Below are positions 34,911 to 46,335 of a stretch of DNA of 64,000 nucleotides, one piece after another. The stretch covers positions 596,698 to 660,697 of the forward strand of contig NW_005201092.1 of the NCBI RefSeq assembly GCF_000372725.1. Reading direction: 5' to 3'. The position numbers and the translations under genes were made by a program. Every line of letters starts with the position of its first letter. Position 1 is the stretch's first letter. The notes beneath the pieces were generated by a model. It was given only the letters and a program-made list of their open reading frames with translations. It had not been told where the DNA came from and did no database searches. Origin of the DNA: Emiliania huxleyi CCMP1516 (lineage: Eukaryota > Haptophyta > Isochrysidales > Noelaerhabdaceae).

Positions 34911-35255
34911 TTACGGCTTGTATATTCCCTCGAGCGGAGACGAGTCTGCCGCCGGCGCACTCGGGTCGAGCGCCTGGGCGAGGGCGTTTCGCTGCTCGTC
35001 GGAGAGCGCCATGATGTCCTCATCGGAGAGCGCCCGGCCGACGGGCTCGCCGCGCAGCGTCTGCACGCGGAGCTGCTGCAGGTAGTCTCGCCACTGCCGC
35101 TCGAACTGGAAGAGAAAGTTGGGCGTCGCATTCTGGTGCTGCCGGAACTCCTGCTTGACCATCGAGTCGCCGAGCTTGCGGTGCGCGGGCGGGAGCGCGC
35201 GGTGCGCCTTGAGGATGTCGCGGAAGAGCTTGATCGCGGTGGAGGAGTGCGGCAT
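34911..35255 (-). CDS. SDHAF3: succinate dehydrogenase assembly factor 3 (ACN9/SDHAF3)
   Basis: A 114-residue protein, the usual length. MPHSSTAIKLFRDILKAHRALPP carries the LYR-type motif (here LFR), and LGDSMVKQEFRQHQNATPNF then FERQWRDYLQQLRVQ align with SDHAF3/Acn9. The family helps insert and protect the iron-sulphur subunit of complex II in the mitochondrial matrix. The ATG at 35255 is chosen because family homology begins there; an upstream in-frame Met exists but would add an Arg-rich extension. It is divergent from the pyruvate kinase gene with 182 bp between the starts, so the two probably share a promoter region. No intron. Confidence 0.85.
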   Translation of the reverse strand: MPHSSTAIKLFRDILKAHRALPPAHRKLGDSMVKQEFRQHQNATPNFLFQFERQWRDYLQQLRVQTLRGEPVGRALSDEDIMALSDEQRNALAQALDPSAPAADSSPLEGIYKP

Positions 35256-35437
35256 CCTTCGCAATAGCTTGGCGCACGCAGCTGGCGCGCGCAGCTGGCT
35301 ATGAAGTCGGCGATGTGAGCCGCGCCTCACCGGTCTTCGTGCCGTGCGCGCTCGACAGGACACCTTCTCGGAACCAAAAGAAAAGTGCGAAAAAATCCGT
35401 CGGTTTCCGGTAGATTTCCAAACCCGTGTCGCGAGGC
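35256..35437. promoter_or_regulatory. putative shared promoter, SDHAF3 and pyruvate kinase
   Basis: Only 182 bp separates the divergent start codons. No TATA box is evident. Co-regulation of a mitochondrial assembly factor and a leader-bearing pyruvate kinase is possible but inferred from spacing alone. Confidence 0.4.
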
Positions 35438-37485
35438 ATGTTGTTCGCAAGAGCGTCGCGCTCCTTCGCGCGAGCGCTCTCGTCGACGCCGCGGCTGACC
35501 AAAATCGTCGCCACCATCGGTCCCGCCAGCGAGCAGGCCGAGCCGCTGGGCCGCTGCCTCGTGGCCGGGATCAACGTGATGCGCGTCAACTTCTCGCACG
35601 CGACGGTCGATGAGTTCCACCTCCGCCGCACCAACCTGCGAGCGGCCGCGGGCGGCGAGCTCGTGCCCATCATGCTCGACACCAAGGGGCCCGAGATCCG
35701 GATGGGCGGCCTCGCGGTCTGCAAGGAGGGCGGCCGCAAGGCCAAGATCACACTGACTGCTGGGGCAGAGGTCCTCCTCACGACCGACCCGAGGCGCCGC
35801 CCGCGTCCACCACACGAGACCCGCACCCGGCGCGCGCCCGGCCGGCTGCGTCCGGTCCCGCCCACATCCTGGCCGCGCCGTGGACCAGGTACGACGGTGA
35901 GGGCGACGAGAAGACGATCTTCGTCGGGTACCCTCTGCTCGCGTCAAAGGTCTCGCCGGGGTTCGTGGTGCTGCTCGACGACGGGCTGGTCTCGCTGCGG
36001 GTGAAGGAGGTGCGGCCGGACGGGGGCGTCGCGTGCGAGGTGCTCAACACCTCGCCCATCGGAGAGCGGAAGGGAGTGAACCTGCCGGGCGCGACGCCGC
36101 CGTGCCGGTGCCGCAGCCTTCCGTGAGCCGGCACGGAAGCTGCCCGGAAGCTTCCGGTAGGCATCGTGACGGACCTGCCGCCGCTCTCCGACAAGGACCT
36201 GGAGGACATCCGCTTCGGCATCGAGCACGACATCGACATGGTCGCCGCCTCCTTCGTCCGCAACGCCGCCGGCGTCGACGCCATCCGAGCGCACATAGCC
36301 GACTGCCACGCAAAGCACGCGCCGGACCCGTCCGCGCCGCCGCCGCTCATCATCTCGAAGGTCGAGTCGACCGAGGCGCTCGACCGGCTGGGCGAGATCA
36401 TCGAGGCCTCCGACGGGCTGATGGTTGCGCGCGGGGACCTGGTCTTGCGCCGCTCCGCCGGCGGCACCGCACCGGAGGAGCGCGCCCTCTCTTCACACGC
36501 CTGCGGCCGTGAACAGGGCGTGGAGGTGCCGATTGCGCACGTGGCGACGTGGCAAAAGGAGATGGTCGCAAAGTGTGCGGAGGCGCGCCCGCCCCCACAT
36601 CCGTTGCACTCACTGCTACCCACACTCCACATTGACCTCGCCCACACACCATCCTCCGGCAATGGCGAGAGGACGGCGCGGCGAGCAGCGTCTCTTCACG
36701 CCCGTCGCTCGTGCACACAGGCGGGCAAGCCGGTGGTGGTCGCGACTCAGATGCTCGACTCGATGCAGTCGAACCCGCGGCCGACCCGCGCCGAGGTTGC
36801 CGACGTGACCAACGCGGTCCTCGAGCAGGCCGACGCGGTGATGCTCTCCGGCGAGTCTGCAAACGGGCAGTACCCGGCCGAGGCTGTCGCGATGCAGGCC
36901 CGGACCCGCCGAGATCGAGACCCGCCGAGATCGAGACTTGTCGAGATCGAGACTTGTCGAGATCGAGTCCTGCCGAGACCTGCTGAGTTCGTTCCCCGGC
37001 CAGTGCCAGCCGTCAGTCACAAGAGTCCACTCACCGCCGCGCAGGCGGGCATCATCGAGCACACCGAGGCGTGGGCCGCGTCCCACCCGGAGCACTCGTC
37101 GGCGGGTGTCCTCGACACGCGGCGCACGGGCGGCGCGATCGTGCCGGCGGCCGCCGCCCTGCACCCCGCCTCGCTGCGCGCGGCGCACCTCGCAGCCTCG
37201 TCTGGCGCCGCCGTGATCTTGGTCGCCGAGGGCGGGAGCGGCGAGGTAGCAAAGGCGGTCGCCGCGTGCAAGACCGCCGCGCCGGTGGTCGTCTTTTGCA
37301 GCAGCCTCAAGGTGTGCCGCCAGCTCGGCATCTACCGCGCCTTGCTGCCGCTCCACACCGCCGGCGCCGCGGCGCCGCCCACCGCGGCGGAGATGGTGCG
37401 GATGGCGGGCGAGCGCGGGCTGCTGCGGGAGGGGGAGCCGTACGTCGTGCTAGACTCGGCTGGCATGGCCGTCGCCTCGGTGTGA
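35438..37485 (+). CDS. PK: pyruvate kinase, probably organelle-targeted
   Basis: Six exons (35438-35793, 35889-36088, 36161-36441, 36517-36582, 36721-36897, 37045-37485) give 506 residues. The leader MLFARASRSFARALSS is mitochondrion-like. Hallmarks: RLTKIVATIGPASE, INVMRVNFSHAT, PIMLDTKGPEIRMG, the B domain (DGEGDEKTIFVGYPLLASK), IISKVESTEALDRLGEIIEA with the catalytic Lys, MVARGDL|GVEVPIAHVATWQ, KPVVVATQMLDSM, and ADAVMLSGESANGQYP. It transfers phosphate from phosphoenolpyruvate to ADP. Introns 1, 2, 4 and 5 start with GC (GCGCCG, GCGCGA, GCGCGC, GCCCGG); only intron 3 starts with GT. All end in AG, and phases and homology agree for each. Intron 5 holds four GAGATCGAGAC units. Confidence 0.93.
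36442..36720 (+). other. two pyruvate kinase introns sharing the family A tail
   Basis: Intron 3 (36442-36516) ends CCCTCTCTTCACACGCC, then GCGGCCGTGAACAG. Intron 4 (36583-36720) ends AGCGTCTCTTCACGCC, then GTCGCTCGTGCACACAG. The same tail is seen in introns ending at 9328, 12532, 45514 and 54626. Confidence 0.75.
36898..37044. repeat. pyruvate kinase intron 5 with GAGATCGAGAC repeats
   Basis: A GC-AG intron of 147 nt whose first half is a 16-bp tandem repeat built on GAGATCGAGAC. Confidence 0.8.
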
Positions 37486-37983
37486 CCCGCCGCGCCGCCC
37501 ACCGCGGCTATCTTTTCGGGTGGTCGTCCACCCCGGCCCGCGGACCGGCGAGGCGTGGGCCTTGTCGCCCCGGGCATGGCGATTTTACAGCCCGCCCGCT
37601 TTCCCGATCCCGTTCTGCAGAGAGTCTGCGAACAACATATTACTTATTATTAGCAACCATCCAACAAATGAATAATAAAAAGAGATCATGGCAATGCGAC
37701 ATGGACATGTGGATGTGAGACATCTTGAGTGACGCTGACGCTCACGTACAGTTCATGGCTATGCGCACAGCTGTAATGCGAGACGACTACCGCAGGATCT
37801 ACGTCTCACGGTCTCAGCAGAGATTGTAGCACAATGCGTTCGGACGCGTCGCCTCTTCGCGGTGGTTCGAGCGAGCCGTAGAGGGAGAGGTGGGCCCGGA
37901 GTGTGCGGAGAGGGAGGGGCCGACGCGAGGGCGAGGGCGAGAGGGGAATCGGAGAGGCGCCCGCGCGGGCAGAGCGGGACGGC
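37486..37983. other. spacer between two convergent genes
   Basis: Nothing recognised apart from a short AT-rich stretch near 37635-37690 that may hold polyadenylation signals (AATAATAAAA at 37670). Confidence 0.4.
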
Positions 37984-40696
37984 TCACGACGCCTTGCGGT
38001 CGGCGCGGCCGGTGGCGAGGATGGACCGGGAGAAGAGGCTCTGGCCCGCGGCGAAAAGTTCCTCTCCACTCTTGTACTTGTGCGGGCCCTCGGTGAAGAG
38101 GACGCGCTTCTCCTTCTTGCCGCGCAGCTCGATGTGCTTGTGCAAGGCGGGGTTGCGCGCCGTCTCCTTCGCAATGGCGACCGCGCGCCTCGCCTTCTCC
38201 TTGCCGGCGAGGAAGCAGTTGAGGTGGTCGTACTTGTCGCCGATGGCCATGTTGAAGGTACCGCCGAGCGCGTAGAGGAAGTTGTCGACCTACATGCGTG
38301 TTAGTAACGTGAGGCGGCTCGCCTAGATGGCGGGGTAACACCGGCGCACAACGCACATGGTCAGGTCCGCCGTTGGCAACGGCGATGATGTGGAAAACGT
38401 GCTGCCCCTCCTGCTTCGCGCCCGGCTGCAGCGTGATGAGGTCGAGCTCGATGAGGCGCTTTTGGAACTCCGACTTCGACATGTAGCCCGTGATCTTGTC
38501 GAGGCCCTTCTTGACCTCCCCCTTAAGAGCGCCCTTCTTGAAGAAGACGCCCTTGCCCTTCTCGAGCTGCGCCACCCGCTGCTGCGCCTCGCGCAGCAGG
38601 CTGCCGTCTCGTGCAAGCTCGCCTCGCAGCACCTCGTTCTCTTCCCGCAGCCGCTCGTTCTCCGCCTTGGCTGCGTTCGCCTCGCGGAATTGCCTGAGCG
38701 ACCATAGCAAATGCTCGCGCTGGTCGTCGCTCAGACCCGCAAACGCGTCGACGGAGCTCTGCGGCGGCGCGCTTTGATCAGGCTTCTGCTTCTTAGCCGG
38801 ATGCAGCGGAGGGGGCGGCGGCTCAGCGCCCAAGCTGCTCGCGCTGCCGCCGCTCGCGCTGCGGATTTCCGCCGCCTTGAACCAGCGCGCCGGGCCCTCG
38901 AAGGGGATGTAGACCTTGACCTGGTTGTCGAGGCTGATCTCCTTGACGGTCCCGCGCCGCTTGCTGACGCCGTCAACGTAAACCTTGTCGAGGACGGCAA
39001 GAGTCGGCTCCGAATCGGCGGCGCCGGTGGACGAGGAGTCAGCCTCAGGCTCATCGGCATCGTCGGCACCGTCGTCGGCGGCGTCGTCGTCCACCTCGGC
39101 CGCCCACTCCTTGGCCCAGCGCTTCGACGCAGAGCTCCCGCGCCACTGAGCCAGCTTCTGCACCATCCACTCGGCACGCGAGTTTTTGCGCAGCCCAGGG
39201 ATCGCGCGGTCAGCGCACTAAGAGGTCAGAGTAATGAGCACATGAGTTCCGCTGTGTATGGGGCAAGGGGGGGGGGGGGGGGAGCTGCGCGCCAGGCGGT
39301 GCAGAACAGCCCGATCGAGCTGCAGCAACTTGGCCTGCCGGACGTTCACCAGCAGGGGATTCTTGGCGAACTCCTCGGGGATGTCCACCGCCGCCGCATC
39401 CTCGGCGTCGTCGCCGGCTGCGTCCACCGCCTCCTCCTCCTCCTCCTCCTCCTCCTCCTCCTCCTGCTCCTCCTCCTCCTGCGCCTCCTCCATCGCCACC
39501 TCCTCGTCCTCAGCAGCATCGAGCGTGCCGTCCTCGGGCGTGGGGTGCCTCTTGAAGCTCATCAGCAGGTCGAGGCACCGATTCATGCGCGCCTTCTTCT
39601 TGACCTCGATGCCGCGCTCCAGGCAGAGCTGCTTGAGGCGCGGCACGCCGAGCTTCTCGAGGCTGCGCCGTGCGTATCCGTGCAGGTTCCAAGGGATCTT
39701 GCCGTCGCCGTCGCCAGCCGCGCCACCGTCAAAGGCGCCCTCGCCCTCGAGCTTTTGCAGGATCGCCTCTGCCAGGGCAGTCTTATCCGCGCCCTGTTCG
39801 ACCTCAACACCTGCCTCGCGGGCGAGCGCCTCAAACGCCGCAGCCGGCGCAGCAAGAACCTCCTCGCCAGGGCCCGCTGCTGGCTCTTGCTCCGCCGAGC
39901 CGCCGCCACTCGCCGCGCGCTTCTTGCGGAGATTGAGCGGCAGGTCCTCCTCCTCATCGGTAGAGTCTGAGGCAGCACCGGCTTCGGAGTCGGCGGCCGA
40001 GGCGCGCTGTGAGGCCTCGTATGCCTCCACCTCGGCCTGGTAGCGCGCTTTGTCCGCCTTAGCCTTGGCATCCCACGGTGCCTTAGCCTTGGCATCCATC
40101 TCCCTCCACTTGGCGCCAGCAATGCTGCCAATCTCGGTCATCTTGGCGTCTGGGTGCTCCTCCTTGATGGCCGCGCGGTTCGCGTTCTGCCAGAGCATGA
40201 AGGACGACAAGCCGCGCTTGGGCTTGGACTTGGGCGGACCTGTGGATGAGATGGCCGCTGGGAGCGATGGGAGGTCACCGCCGTCCGCGTCACCGCCGTC
40301 CGCGTCGCAGCTCTCGCCGCCCTCGCCCTCGCCGCCTCCACTGCCGTCGCCGCCGTCGCCGCCGTCGCCGTCAACGCTGCCGTTGGCCGCTGACGCCGCC
40401 ATTACTGCACGGCGGCTTGCAGCCTGCAGTCGCCCCCGCAGCCGCTTCACCTCCTCCTTCCACTCCTTCAGCTTTGCGACCAGCGTGTCGCGCTGCGGCT
40501 GCTGCGCCATGCCATCAAACAAGGCATTGACCTTGCGCTGGAACTTGTCGTCCTCCACGCCTTGCGCCTGAGCAGACTCCTTGGCGCGCTGGTAGAGAGG
40601 CCGCAGGTCCTTCGCGTCCCAGTCCTGCCACTTCCTCTTATCGTTCAGCTCGATGAGCAATGCTTGCACCGTCTCCGGCAGCTCGCTCGATCCCAT
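37984..40696 (-). CDS. HMG-box / SAP-like / Tudor-like coiled-coil chromatin protein
   Basis: Three exons on the minus strand: 40696-39293, 39217-38357 and 38289-37984 (856 residues). Intron 1 (75 nt) is GC-AG, intron 2 (67 nt) GT-AG, both phase 0. An HMG box lies at residues about 165-235 (KPKRGLSSFMLWQNANRAAI, GAKWREMDAKAKAPW, ADKARYQAEVEAYEAS). A SAP-like helix pair is at about 355-400 (SLEKLGVPRLKQLCLERGI). A poly-Glu run encoded by the (TCC)n tract at 39427-39492 comes next. A Tudor/chromo-like strand region follows (LDKVYVDGVSKRRGTVKEIS, then VKVYIPFEGPARWF). A leucine-rich coiled coil then reads LREENEVLRGELARDGSLLR. The C-terminal end (HIELRGKKEKRVLFTEGPHK) is unrecognised. A DNA-binding chromatin role is likely. 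A hAT-type element lies 34 bp upstream of the start. Confidence 0.75.
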
Positions 40697-40737
40697 CGTT
40701 CAAAGGCGCGCAACGAAGGCACTTGCGGACGCACGAG

Positions 40738-41674
40738 CAGGGTTCGTGAGTGAATTTTCACACTTTCACTTTCACATGTGAATTCATGTGAATTTCACAT
40801 GAAACGTTTCGGCCGCCCCCGTTTCACTGAAAATTTCACAAGTTCGACTACTTTCGAAGGCTCTGCGGAGCAAGCGCGGTGTAGGCGCGCCCACGCGGCG
40901 CAGCGGCTCTCCCGCGACCATAGCCCCTCCCGCAGCCGCAGCCGTAGCCGCAGCCCCAACTCTTGCTGCTCTTCTACGGTGGCAAATAATAGCCCAAGTC
41001 GAAGAGTGCGCCCCGCCCTCGGTATCTGGGCGGCAGGCGGGACTAGAGTGGCACGCTGGTGCACGAATGGGGGCGCGAGCCGCCATCTTGGACTGTGAGG
41101 CGAGTATTTGCAACCGGGAGCTCGCCGCCGCCCCTACACCGCCGCGGCCGCCCTCCCGGTGGCAAATAATAGCCCAAGTCGAAGAGTGCGCCCCGCCCTC
41201 GGTATCTGGGCGGCAGGCGGGACTAGAGTGGCACGCTGGTGCACGGATGGGGGCGCGAGCCGCCATCTTGGACTGTGAGGCGAGTATTTGCAACCGGGAG
41301 CTCGCCGCCGCCCCTACGCCGCGGCCGCCCTCCCGATGCGTCGAGAGTCGACTCTCGACTGCTGAGAGAGTTCATCCCACCATCAGCACCGTATTCGCCC
41401 ACAGCATGCCATGAGATTCATATAGGTCTAGTGTACACATCAGCTCAGCGAGACCAATATCTCCAGCCTCCTTCATCTTGGCTGCTGCTTGGGAGCCAAC
41501 ACCTGTGCAAGTGAGTGTCAGAGTGTCGGAACTCGGTGGGAGCATCCGTCATCAGTCACGTTCACACGACTCTTCACACTCGCTCGAAAAAGTGAAATTT
41601 CGTTTCACATGAAATGTGAAGTGAAAGTGAAAGTGAAACCGATTCGCTGTTTCCATGTGAAATCACGAACCCTG
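40738..41674. mobile_element. non-autonomous hAT-type DNA transposon (MITE-like), 937 bp
   Basis: The left end CAGGGTTCGTGAGTGAATTT and the right end, read inward, CAGGGTTCGTGATTTCACAT share a 13-bp terminal inverted repeat. Perfect 8-bp target duplications CGCACGAG flank it at 40730-40737 and 41675-41682. An 8-bp duplication and a CAGGG terminus are hAT signatures. Sub-terminal regions are rich in TTTCACATGTGAA-type palindromes, also typical of hAT. The interior has two tandem 180-bp units and no transposase frame, so it depends on an enzyme made elsewhere. Confidence 0.88.
40981..41336. repeat. 180-bp tandem repeat (two units)
   Basis: Units 40981-41160 and 41161-41336 are almost identical; each carries AATAATAGCCCAAGTCGAAG, CCGCCATCTTGG and TTGCAACCGGGAGCTC. 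A diverged third copy is at 22229-22415. Confidence 0.92.
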
Positions 41675-41944
41675 CGCACGAGGAGACTTGCGCCTTGCGC
41701 GGCCCGCCACGTGCACGCGGTGCAGAGCCGCGTGGCGGGTACCATTGGCACGTGGCATCGCGAATCCTTGATATTGGGTGATCAACCTCGGCGCTAGAGG
41801 TGCGCGCACACCCTGTGTCTCGTGCTTCGTGACACTCACATCTTGATGAGACTCGACCCTCATGGAGACAGCACGAATAGAGACCCCCCACTGGTCGCAG
41901 CCACAACTATAAGAGTCTAAGTTATAGCGTAGCCGCTTGCGCAC

Positions 41945-44900
41945 CTACCTATCCTCCTCGCGCACTAGCCTCTCCCGCAGCGCGCCCGTGCCCCGCGTCA
42001 GCCGCATCGCCAGGTTCGATCCGAGCCCCTCCACCTTGTCGAAGACGCCGTCGAGGCGGCCGTCCACCTTGCTAAACACCTTGCCCGCCGCGTCGCGCAA
42101 CTTCTCGCCGCTCGGCGCGCCGCGCGTGCCGCCAGAGCCAAGGTCGCCGCTGCCAGCCCCGTCGCGCCGCTGCGGCGCCGGCTCGGGAGACCCAAAGTCG
42201 TTGGCTGGAGTCACGTCGGCGAGCGAGCCGCCCAGCCGGCGCACCTCGCCCTCCAGCTCCGCCGCCCGGCGCTGCTCGGACCGCGCGCGCACGCGCATCG
42301 CCTGTAGCTGCTCCTTCCACATCTCCGCCTACGACGCGAGAGGAGGACTCACACACTCGATTCATTGCTACGCCGCGTCTTCCACATCTCTGCCTGCGAC
42401 TCGGCCGACCGCTGCGCCTCGGCGAGCGCCTCGCCCAGCCGCTCCGCCTTGCGCTTCCACCTAGTCATGCATCACGAGAGGCTGGCCGAGACTCCCCGAG
42501 ATTGGCGATGCCCCGCCTTGGTCACCACGCACCCGTCAGCTCGCGATACTCTAGGAAGCGTCTAGGAAATGTCTAGGAAGTGCCACGCACCCGTCCGACA
42601 GCTCGCGATACTCGCCCGCCGCCGCCGCGCGCTGCTCGACGATCGACAGCTGCGCGCGCAAACTCTCAACCATGCCGCCGCCCGCACAGCTGCCCCCGTT
42701 GCCCGCTCCGCCCAGCAAGTCCCCTCCCCCAGCACCGCAGCTCACCGCACCGATTGACGGCACGTTGGGCGCGTCCATCAAATCGATGAGCCCGCCGCCG
42801 CCGCCGCTGCCGCCGGCACCGTTGACGCCGCCGCCGCCGCCGCCTCCGTCGCTGCGGCGCAGAGCGCCCTGGAGCTGCCCAATCTGCGCCGCGGCCGCCT
42901 CGCCCTGCTGCGCCTACGGAAGCAGAGACGCGGGTCGACGGAAAAAAGAAGTGTGCCGACGGCCGCCCCCGCACGGCTGGCGCCAACGCGGCTCGCAGCG
43001 CGGTGGCCTCCTGCTGCAGCTCGGAGCAGCGGCCTGCAGGAGGGGTCCGAGAAGGCTCACTCCCGGCTGGCACGAGGGGAGCCCTCCCGCTTGCAGCTCC
43101 AGTCGGGCGCCGGACCAGTGAGCCTCGCGCGCCGCCGCCTCCGCCAGCTGCTGCGAGCGCTGGCCAGACAGGGTTCGGATCTGCGCCTCCTGCCGCGAAC
43201 GCGACGCCTCCGCCTCGCCCACAGCCCGCTTGGCGCGCGCCTCCGCCGCCTCGGCCCGGCGCGACGCCTCCGCCTCCCTCCTCTTCGCCGCGTCGGCCGC
43301 GGCGGCGGCCGCCGCCGCCTGCGCCTTGAGTGCAGTCGCCTCGCCCTTGGCCTCCGCGCACGCCTGCTCGCACTCGAGGGAGTGAACGACACGGCGTCGA
43401 CACTCGCAGCGGGAGCCAGTGGAGGCCGCGGCGCGCCTCCCGCACGGCGGCGAGCTTCGTCTGCAGCTCGCCCGCCTCGCCCGCCCCTCCCGCCATCTCC
43501 GCCATCTGGTCGACCGCCTACTCGCAGTTTTCCGCCTCTGAGCTCACACCTTCCTCTCTGGCTGCCCGCCGACCCCGCCCGCCGGTCGGCCGCCTCCTGC
43601 CGCCCGAGCTTCTCGCGGATTAGCTCGTCGGCGAGCGAAGCCGCGCGCGCCTAATCTCGAGCAACCTCGCGAACTCCCCCGGGGGACCTCGCTAGACGCG
43701 GCGCCCAAGGCCGCACGCCTGCGCCGCCTCCGCAGCCCCCTCGGCGGCGCGCACCCGCTTGGCCGCCTCCGCCCCCGCCTCCGCAGCCGCGGCGGCGGCG
43801 GAGGTCTCCGCCTTCGCCACCGCCTCCGCCACCGCCCGGCCTCGCTCCACGTCCGCCGCTGCCGCCGCCTCGGCCAGAGCCGCCGCCGACGCCACCTCTG
43901 CCGCCGCCGCCCTCGAGGCTGCCGCGTCGAGGTCGGCTGCGGCGGCGGCGGTGGCGGCGGCGGCGGCGGCCTTGGCCTCCTCCACGGCGGCCTTCGCCTC
44001 CTCCGCGGCGGCGGCGCGCCCTTCCGAGATGCCACCGGCGTGCGCCTCTGCGGCGCGCGCAGAGGCGGCGGCGCGCGCAGCCTCGAGCTCCATGCGAGCC
44101 TAGCAGCATCTCCGGGAAAAGTCTGTGGATGGCTCCTGGAGAGGTCCGAGCCCCGAGCCGCACGCGGGCCGTCTCGGCGGCGGCCGTGGCCGCCTCCTCC
44201 TTGCCCTCCACCTCCGCCGCCTACAGACAAGCGCCGACGAGGATCACCGGCCAAGACACTTCTCCTCCTTGCCCGCGCCCGTCTCTGTCGCCCTCTCGGC
44301 CCTCATCGCCTCAATCTCGCGCCGGTGCGCCGCCGCCTCGGCGCGCGCAGACTTTGCCGCCTCCGCCTCCTCCCGCCGCAACCGCCCCTCCTCCGCCGCC
44401 GCCGCCGCCGCAGCCGCAGCCTCGGCCGCCAGCGCTTGTGCCCCCTTGACCGCCTTTGCGCCTTCCGCCGACGACGTCGCTGCGGCGTGCTGCGCCGCCT
44501 CAAGCTGCGAGGCGAGCGAAGACGCCTCTCGCACCGCCCGGCCAGTCGCCTCGCGCGCCTTATGAGTCAGTAGCCGGGATGAGCAGAGAGGAGACAAGGA
44601 CTGCACACCGCCCGTCACTCGCGCGCCTCCGCCAGCCGCGACGCCGCCGCCGCCGCCGCCGCCTCCGCCGTCGCAGCCCTTGCCGCCGCCGCCTCGGCCG
44701 CCGCCTCGGCCGCTGCAACCTCCCGCAGCCGGCGTTCCTACAGGACGCGCCAAGAAAGTTCACGGAATGTTCCACGCCCTCGGCCGCGGCATCTCCCCCG
44801 ACACGGCGCTCCCTCTCGTTCGCCGCAGACGCCTCGGCCGCCTCGGCCCGCGCCGCCGCCGCCGCCGCCGCCGCCTCGATCCGCCTTGCATCGACGGCGG

Positions 44901-46193
44901 CGCTGGAGGCGTCGGCGGCGGCGAGGCCCGTGGCGGCGCGCAGAGCGCCCTGGCGGACCGCGGCGGCGACAGCGGCGGCCACCTGCCTGCTCGCTGTGTC
45001 TGGGTCTGCCGCCTGCATCCGCCCCTCTGCGAGTTCCCTGCGGAGGATGGAGAGCGCCTCCTCGAGCGCCGCCAGGTCGCCCGCCTGCGAGCGACGCCTC
45101 TCCTCACCACTACTCTTCCCCATCACCCCCCTCCTCCCCTCACCGCGGTCCCCCCGCCTGCGAGCTGAGCCTCTGCGCCGCCGCCTCTGTCCGCTCGCGC
45201 GCCTCGGCCCGCGCAGCGCTGCGCGCGGTCCGCACCGCCTCCTCGGCCGCCTCTGCTCGCGCGACGAGCGCGTCGCGCGCGTGCGCCAGCCCCTCGCCGA
45301 TCGCGCTCTTCCGCGCCAGCTCAGCGGACACGTGCCTGCGGTTGAGGCTTGCCTGCGGTCACAGGGACTGGTCCTTCCAAAAGGGCTGGTGCTCGGCTCC
45401 GACGTGCCGGTAGTTGAGCTGCAGGATGTGGTGCTGCGTCTCCAGGTCGCCTCCCTTGGTCGGGGGAGGGAGCGTCAGGTCGGACGCGCCCGTCGCCCGC
45501 GTCAGCAGCGCGCCTGCTCACAGCTGCAGGTGTGAAGAGACGCTGTTCGCAGCAGGCGCCAGGCGATTTGAGCGTCCGCAGCGCACCAAGCCGCCGCTCC
45601 GTCTCCGCCTCCCGCGCTGCGCAGGTGGCCGCCGCCTCCTCGGCCGCACGCCGCGCCGCCTCCGCCTGCCCCACGCGCAGCTCGAGCTCCGACACCTCCG
45701 CCGCCGCGTCGCGGTGCAGCGCCTTTGCGGCCTGCAGCTGCGCGCCAGACGCCCTCGCGAGCAGCCCGGCGCTCGGGTCGTCGCTGGAGCCGGCGGCAGC
45801 GGCCACGCCCGGCGGCGGCTCGCTCGACGCCTGCCGGCTGGCCTGCGCCTCCGCCCGCGCCTCCGCCGCCCGCTTCGCCTCGCGCGCCTTCCGCAGCTCG
45901 AGCTGCGTCGCCTCGAGCTTCGCAAAGAGCTTGCGCTCCATTGGCCCGCGGGCCTTGGCCTTGGCATCGTAGTCGGCGATCGTGGCCTTGGCTGCCGCAA
46001 GCTCCTTTGCCGACACCTCGGCCTGCTTGGCCATCTCCTCCATGTGCAGAGTCAGCACGGTCACTCGCCGATCGTGCAGATCGTACTCCTTGTCGCCGGT
46101 CACGCTCGTCCAGAGGCTGTCCAGCATGGAGGCGCCGTCGGAGGCTGAAGCAGCTGCACCAAACCACGAGCCAGTGCTCGCGCGTCGACTCAT
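41945..46193 (-). CDS. long Ala/Glu-rich coiled-coil protein (multi-exon)
   Basis: Start ATG 46193: MSRRASTGSWFGAAASASDG, then a coiled coil (VTVLTLHMEEMAKQAEVSAK, FAKLEATQLELRKAREAKRA) to about residue 210. An intron at 45514-45559 (46 nt, GC-AG, family A tail) follows. The next exon ends LETQHHILQLNYRH and is joined by a GC-AG intron to VSAELARKSAIGEGL. Further exons (AAVRQGALRAATGLAAADAS near 44950; AEEGRLRREEAEAAKSARAE near 44390; AAAEEAKAAVEEAKAAAAAA near 44000; EYRELSDGCVVTK near 42600-42520; WKRKAERLGEALAEAQRSAE near 42440) keep heptad character. The C-terminus reads GKVFSKVDGRLDGVFDKVEG and ends VREEDR at 41945. The N-terminal half resembles golgin or tethering coiled coils, without a family assignment. 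Many introns are short and their exact ends are only partly solved. Confidence 0.6.
42525..42613 (-). repeat. direct repeats bounding an intron (filler family B)
   Basis: 42525-42551 and 42583-42613 are copies of one coding segment (CCACGCACCCGTC, then AGCTCGCGATACTC), differing by a 4-bp indel. Between them are three 11-bp units (CTAGGAAGCGT, CTAGGAAATGT, CTAGGAAGTGC). In gene sense the inserted unit runs opposite to that at 7887-7928. Confidence 0.8.
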
Positions 46194-46304
46194 GGTGAGG
46201 AGTGAAGTGCGATTTCGGGCCCAGGGTTGTACGTATGTGAAGACTGCTCTCCGGCGCCGTGCAGCGGGCGCTTGAAAAAAGAATTAGGTGCCGCGAGGAA
46301 AAAA

Positions 46305-46335
46305 CTTGGGTTGTCTGTTTTCTTTCTTTCTTTTA
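46305..46335 (+). mobile_element. short LINE-like 3' tail fragment
   Basis: CTTGGGTTGTCTGTTTTCTT followed by CTTT units: only the last 30 bp of the element at 14722-14836, as expected for an extreme 5' truncation. It lies in the spacer upstream of the coiled-coil gene. Confidence 0.5.
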
